Positions 62,811 to 64,000 of a DNA stretch of 64,000 bases are shown piece by piece. A program made the position numbers and the translations under genes. The stretch comes from Oscillospiraceae bacterium. GTDB lineage: Bacteria; Bacillota_A; Clostridia; Oscillospirales; Oscillospiraceae. The notes beneath the pieces are model-generated. The model was not told the origin of the DNA. It saw only the letters and a program-made list of their open reading frames with translations, and did no database searches. Position 1 is the first letter of the stretch, and every line of letters begins with the position of its first letter. The stretch is from the NCBI GenBank assembly GCA_017456105.1, contig JAFTKA010000003.1, forward strand, positions 1-64,000, in the 5' to 3' direction.

Positions 62811-64000
62811 TTAGGCTTCCACGATGGAGTAGGTGCAGACGTTCTCTTCCTTAGCCTTCCGCTCCTCGAAGAACTTCTCGGCCAGATTGGGGAATGCGAT
62901 GTAGCTCAGCACGTCCTCGTCGGACTTGGCAAGATCGCCCAGCTTTTTACGGGTGTCTTCCACAACGGGAGCCAGGGAGTCGGCATAGCGGCCTTCAACG
63001 GGCTTGTCCTCACCCAGGATCTGGGCACGGATCGTTTCATCGATGGGAGCGGGGGTAGTGCCGTACTCGCCGCGGCAGTAAGCCTTGATCTCCTTGGAGA
63101 CGGTCTTGTAACGCTCGCCGTCCAGCACGTTCCGGACAGCCTGTACACCAACCATCTGAGAGGTGGGAGTAACCAGAGGAGGATAGCCCATATCCTTACG
63201 GACCTTGGGAGTCTCAGCAAGAGCCTCGTCGAACTTATCCAGGGCATTCATCTGCTTCAGCTGGGAGAGCAGGTTGGAAAGCATACCGCCGGGCACCTGA
63301 TAGGTCAGGCACTGGGTGTCGGTAGCCATGGACTTTGCCATCATAGTGCCGTCGGCAATGAACTCATCACGGACGGTCTTGAAGTAGTCGGCCATCTTGG
63401 TGGTGCAGGCATCGTCCAGATCCACCTCGTAGCCCAGCTGACGCAGGGCGTAGGCCATGGTCTCGGTAGCGGGCTGGCTGGTGCCGCCGGAGAAGGGAGA
63501 AATGGCGGTGTCGATGATGTCAACGCCCGCTTCCACTGCCTTCAGGTAGGTCATGAAAGCAAGACCTGTGGTGGAGTGGGTGTGCAGGTCGATGGGCAGG
63601 TCCACGGCGTCCTTAATGGCGGAAACCATATCGTAGGCTTCCTGGGGACCCATGATACCGGCCATATCCTTAATGCAGATGGTGGAAGCACCCATTTCCT
63701 TCAGCTCCTTGACCATCTCCACGTACTTTGCGTGGGTGTGGACGGGAGAAGTGGTGTAGGAAATGGTACCGGAGGCGATAGCACCGGCATTTACGGTAGC
63801 TTCCATGGCCACCTTCATATTCTTTACGTCGTTGAGAGCATCAAAGATGCGGATCACGTCCATGCCGTTCTCAACAGCCTTCTTCACGAACAGCTTGACG
63901 AAATCATCGGGGTAATGGGCATAGCCCAGCACGTTCTGACCACGCAGCAGCATCTGCAGCTTGGTGTTGGGCATGGCTTTCCGGATCTTCCGCAGCCGCT
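62811..64000 (-). CDS. Oxaloacetate decarboxylase alpha / pyruvate carboxylase subunit B-type carboxyltransferase (5' end beyond window)
   Basis: Transfers carboxyl from the substrate to biotin. The frame stays open to the window edge, and residues RLRKIRKAMPNTKLQMLLRGQN run across the apparent first Met, so the N-terminal part of the gene lies outside. Visible are the HMGL-like TIM barrel (GYAHYPDDFV, IRIFDALNDVKNM, STICIKDMAGIMGP, DLHTHSTTGLA with metal-binding histidines) and the conserved C-terminal PYC_OADA domain (QVPGGMLSNLLSQL, PPLVTPTSQMVGVQAV). The biotin domain is a separate protein here. About 396 of the expected ~460 residues are present. Confidence 0.92.
   Translation of the reverse strand, partial: RLRKIRKAMPNTKLQMLLRGQNVLGYAHYPDDFVKLFVKKAVENGMDVIRIFDALNDVKNMKVAMEATVNAGAIASGTISYTTSPVHTHAKYVEMVKELKEMGASTICIKDMAGIMGPQEAYDMVSAIKDAVDLPIDLHTHSTTGLAFMTYLKAVEAGVDIIDTAISPFSGGTSQPATETMAYALRQLGYEVDLDDACTTKMADYFKTVRDEFIADGTMMAKSMATDTQCLTYQVPGGMLSNLLSQLKQMNALDKFDEALAETPKVRKDMGYPPLVTPTSQMVGVQAVRNVLDGERYKTVSKEIKAYCRGEYGTTPAPIDETIRAQILGEDKPVEGRYADSLAPVVEDTRKKLGDLAKSDEDVLSYIAFPNLAEKFFEERKAKEENVCTYSIVEA

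Overview
The window reads as the chromosomal replication-origin region of a moderately GC-rich Clostridia bacterium, most likely a gut member of the Oscillospirales. This assignment is inferred from gene content: RicT/HolB, RqcH, mini-RNase III, the DUF421-DUF4363 pair, NfnAB, a sodium-pumping decarboxylase with the small OadG-related subunit, sigma-A promoters, AGGAGG ribosome binding sites, and many short interspersed palindromic repeats. No phage, insertion sequence, CRISPR array or rRNA was seen. Nearly all of the sequence is core genome; the unusual material is mostly regulatory or repetitive.

Layout. 0.1-3 kb: tRNA-Arg and tRNA-Gly, then a minus-strand lspA, rluD-type and HAD phosphatase set and a degenerate HPr-like gene. 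3.2-10.5 kb (plus): mtaB, a membrane protein whose metallopeptidase motif is lost, rsmG, then a GNAT, rlmD, LOR/SDH-domain protein and PflA-like radical SAM run. 10.5-19.3 kb (minus): a heterodimeric ABC exporter, ricT-holB, a CBS-type pyrophosphatase and asparaginase. 19.4-27 kb: a D,D-carboxypeptidase, a cobalamin riboswitch with one DUF4430 lipoprotein, the rpsF-ssb-rpsR operon, DUF421/DUF4363, a ferritin-like protein, lexA, and prfC behind a short upstream ORF. 27-36 kb: an exonuclease and a sugar-binding lipoprotein divergent from a sugar isomerase/aldolase pair, then rqcH, mrnC and a GH25 lysozyme, an aspartokinase without ACT domains, and an ACT regulator. 36-48 kb: an AI-2E-family permease, a zinc-ribbon membrane protein, two perfect parS sites, parA-parB-serS, mscL, nfnAB, DUF6440/SPFH/NfeD, recG and rpsT. 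48.8-58.2 kb: dnaA, oriC with DnaA boxes, DnaA-trio and AT-rich segment, then dnaN, yaaA, recF, gyrB, gyrA, rnhA and remB. 58.3-64 kb (minus): an unknown lipoprotein and a biotin-dependent Na+-translocating decarboxylase cluster that runs off the right edge.

The replication and segregation genes (dnaA, dnaN, recF, gyrBA, ssb, holB, parAB with parS, recG, lexA) sit together near the origin. Translation and ribosome-quality genes (rpsF, rpsR, rpsT, serS, prfC, rqcH, mrnC, rsmG, rlmD, mtaB) are dispersed among them. The energy genes are nfnAB and the oad-like cluster, consistent with anaerobic amino- or organic-acid fermentation using a sodium gradient.

At least seven families of short repeats lie between genes. 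The clearest are a 133-135 bp multi-hairpin element (three copies) and a 50 bp double hairpin (five copies, three of them exact copies, one of these inverted). The observations most worth following are a seven-codon upstream ORF whose stop codon lies in a structure that can hide the prfC ribosome binding site, a 27 bp perfect palindrome over the nfnAB promoter, a back-to-back promoter pair linking the sugar-binding lipoprotein to the isomerase/aldolase operon, the dead-site DUF3810 and HPr homologues, and the ACT-less aspartokinase.
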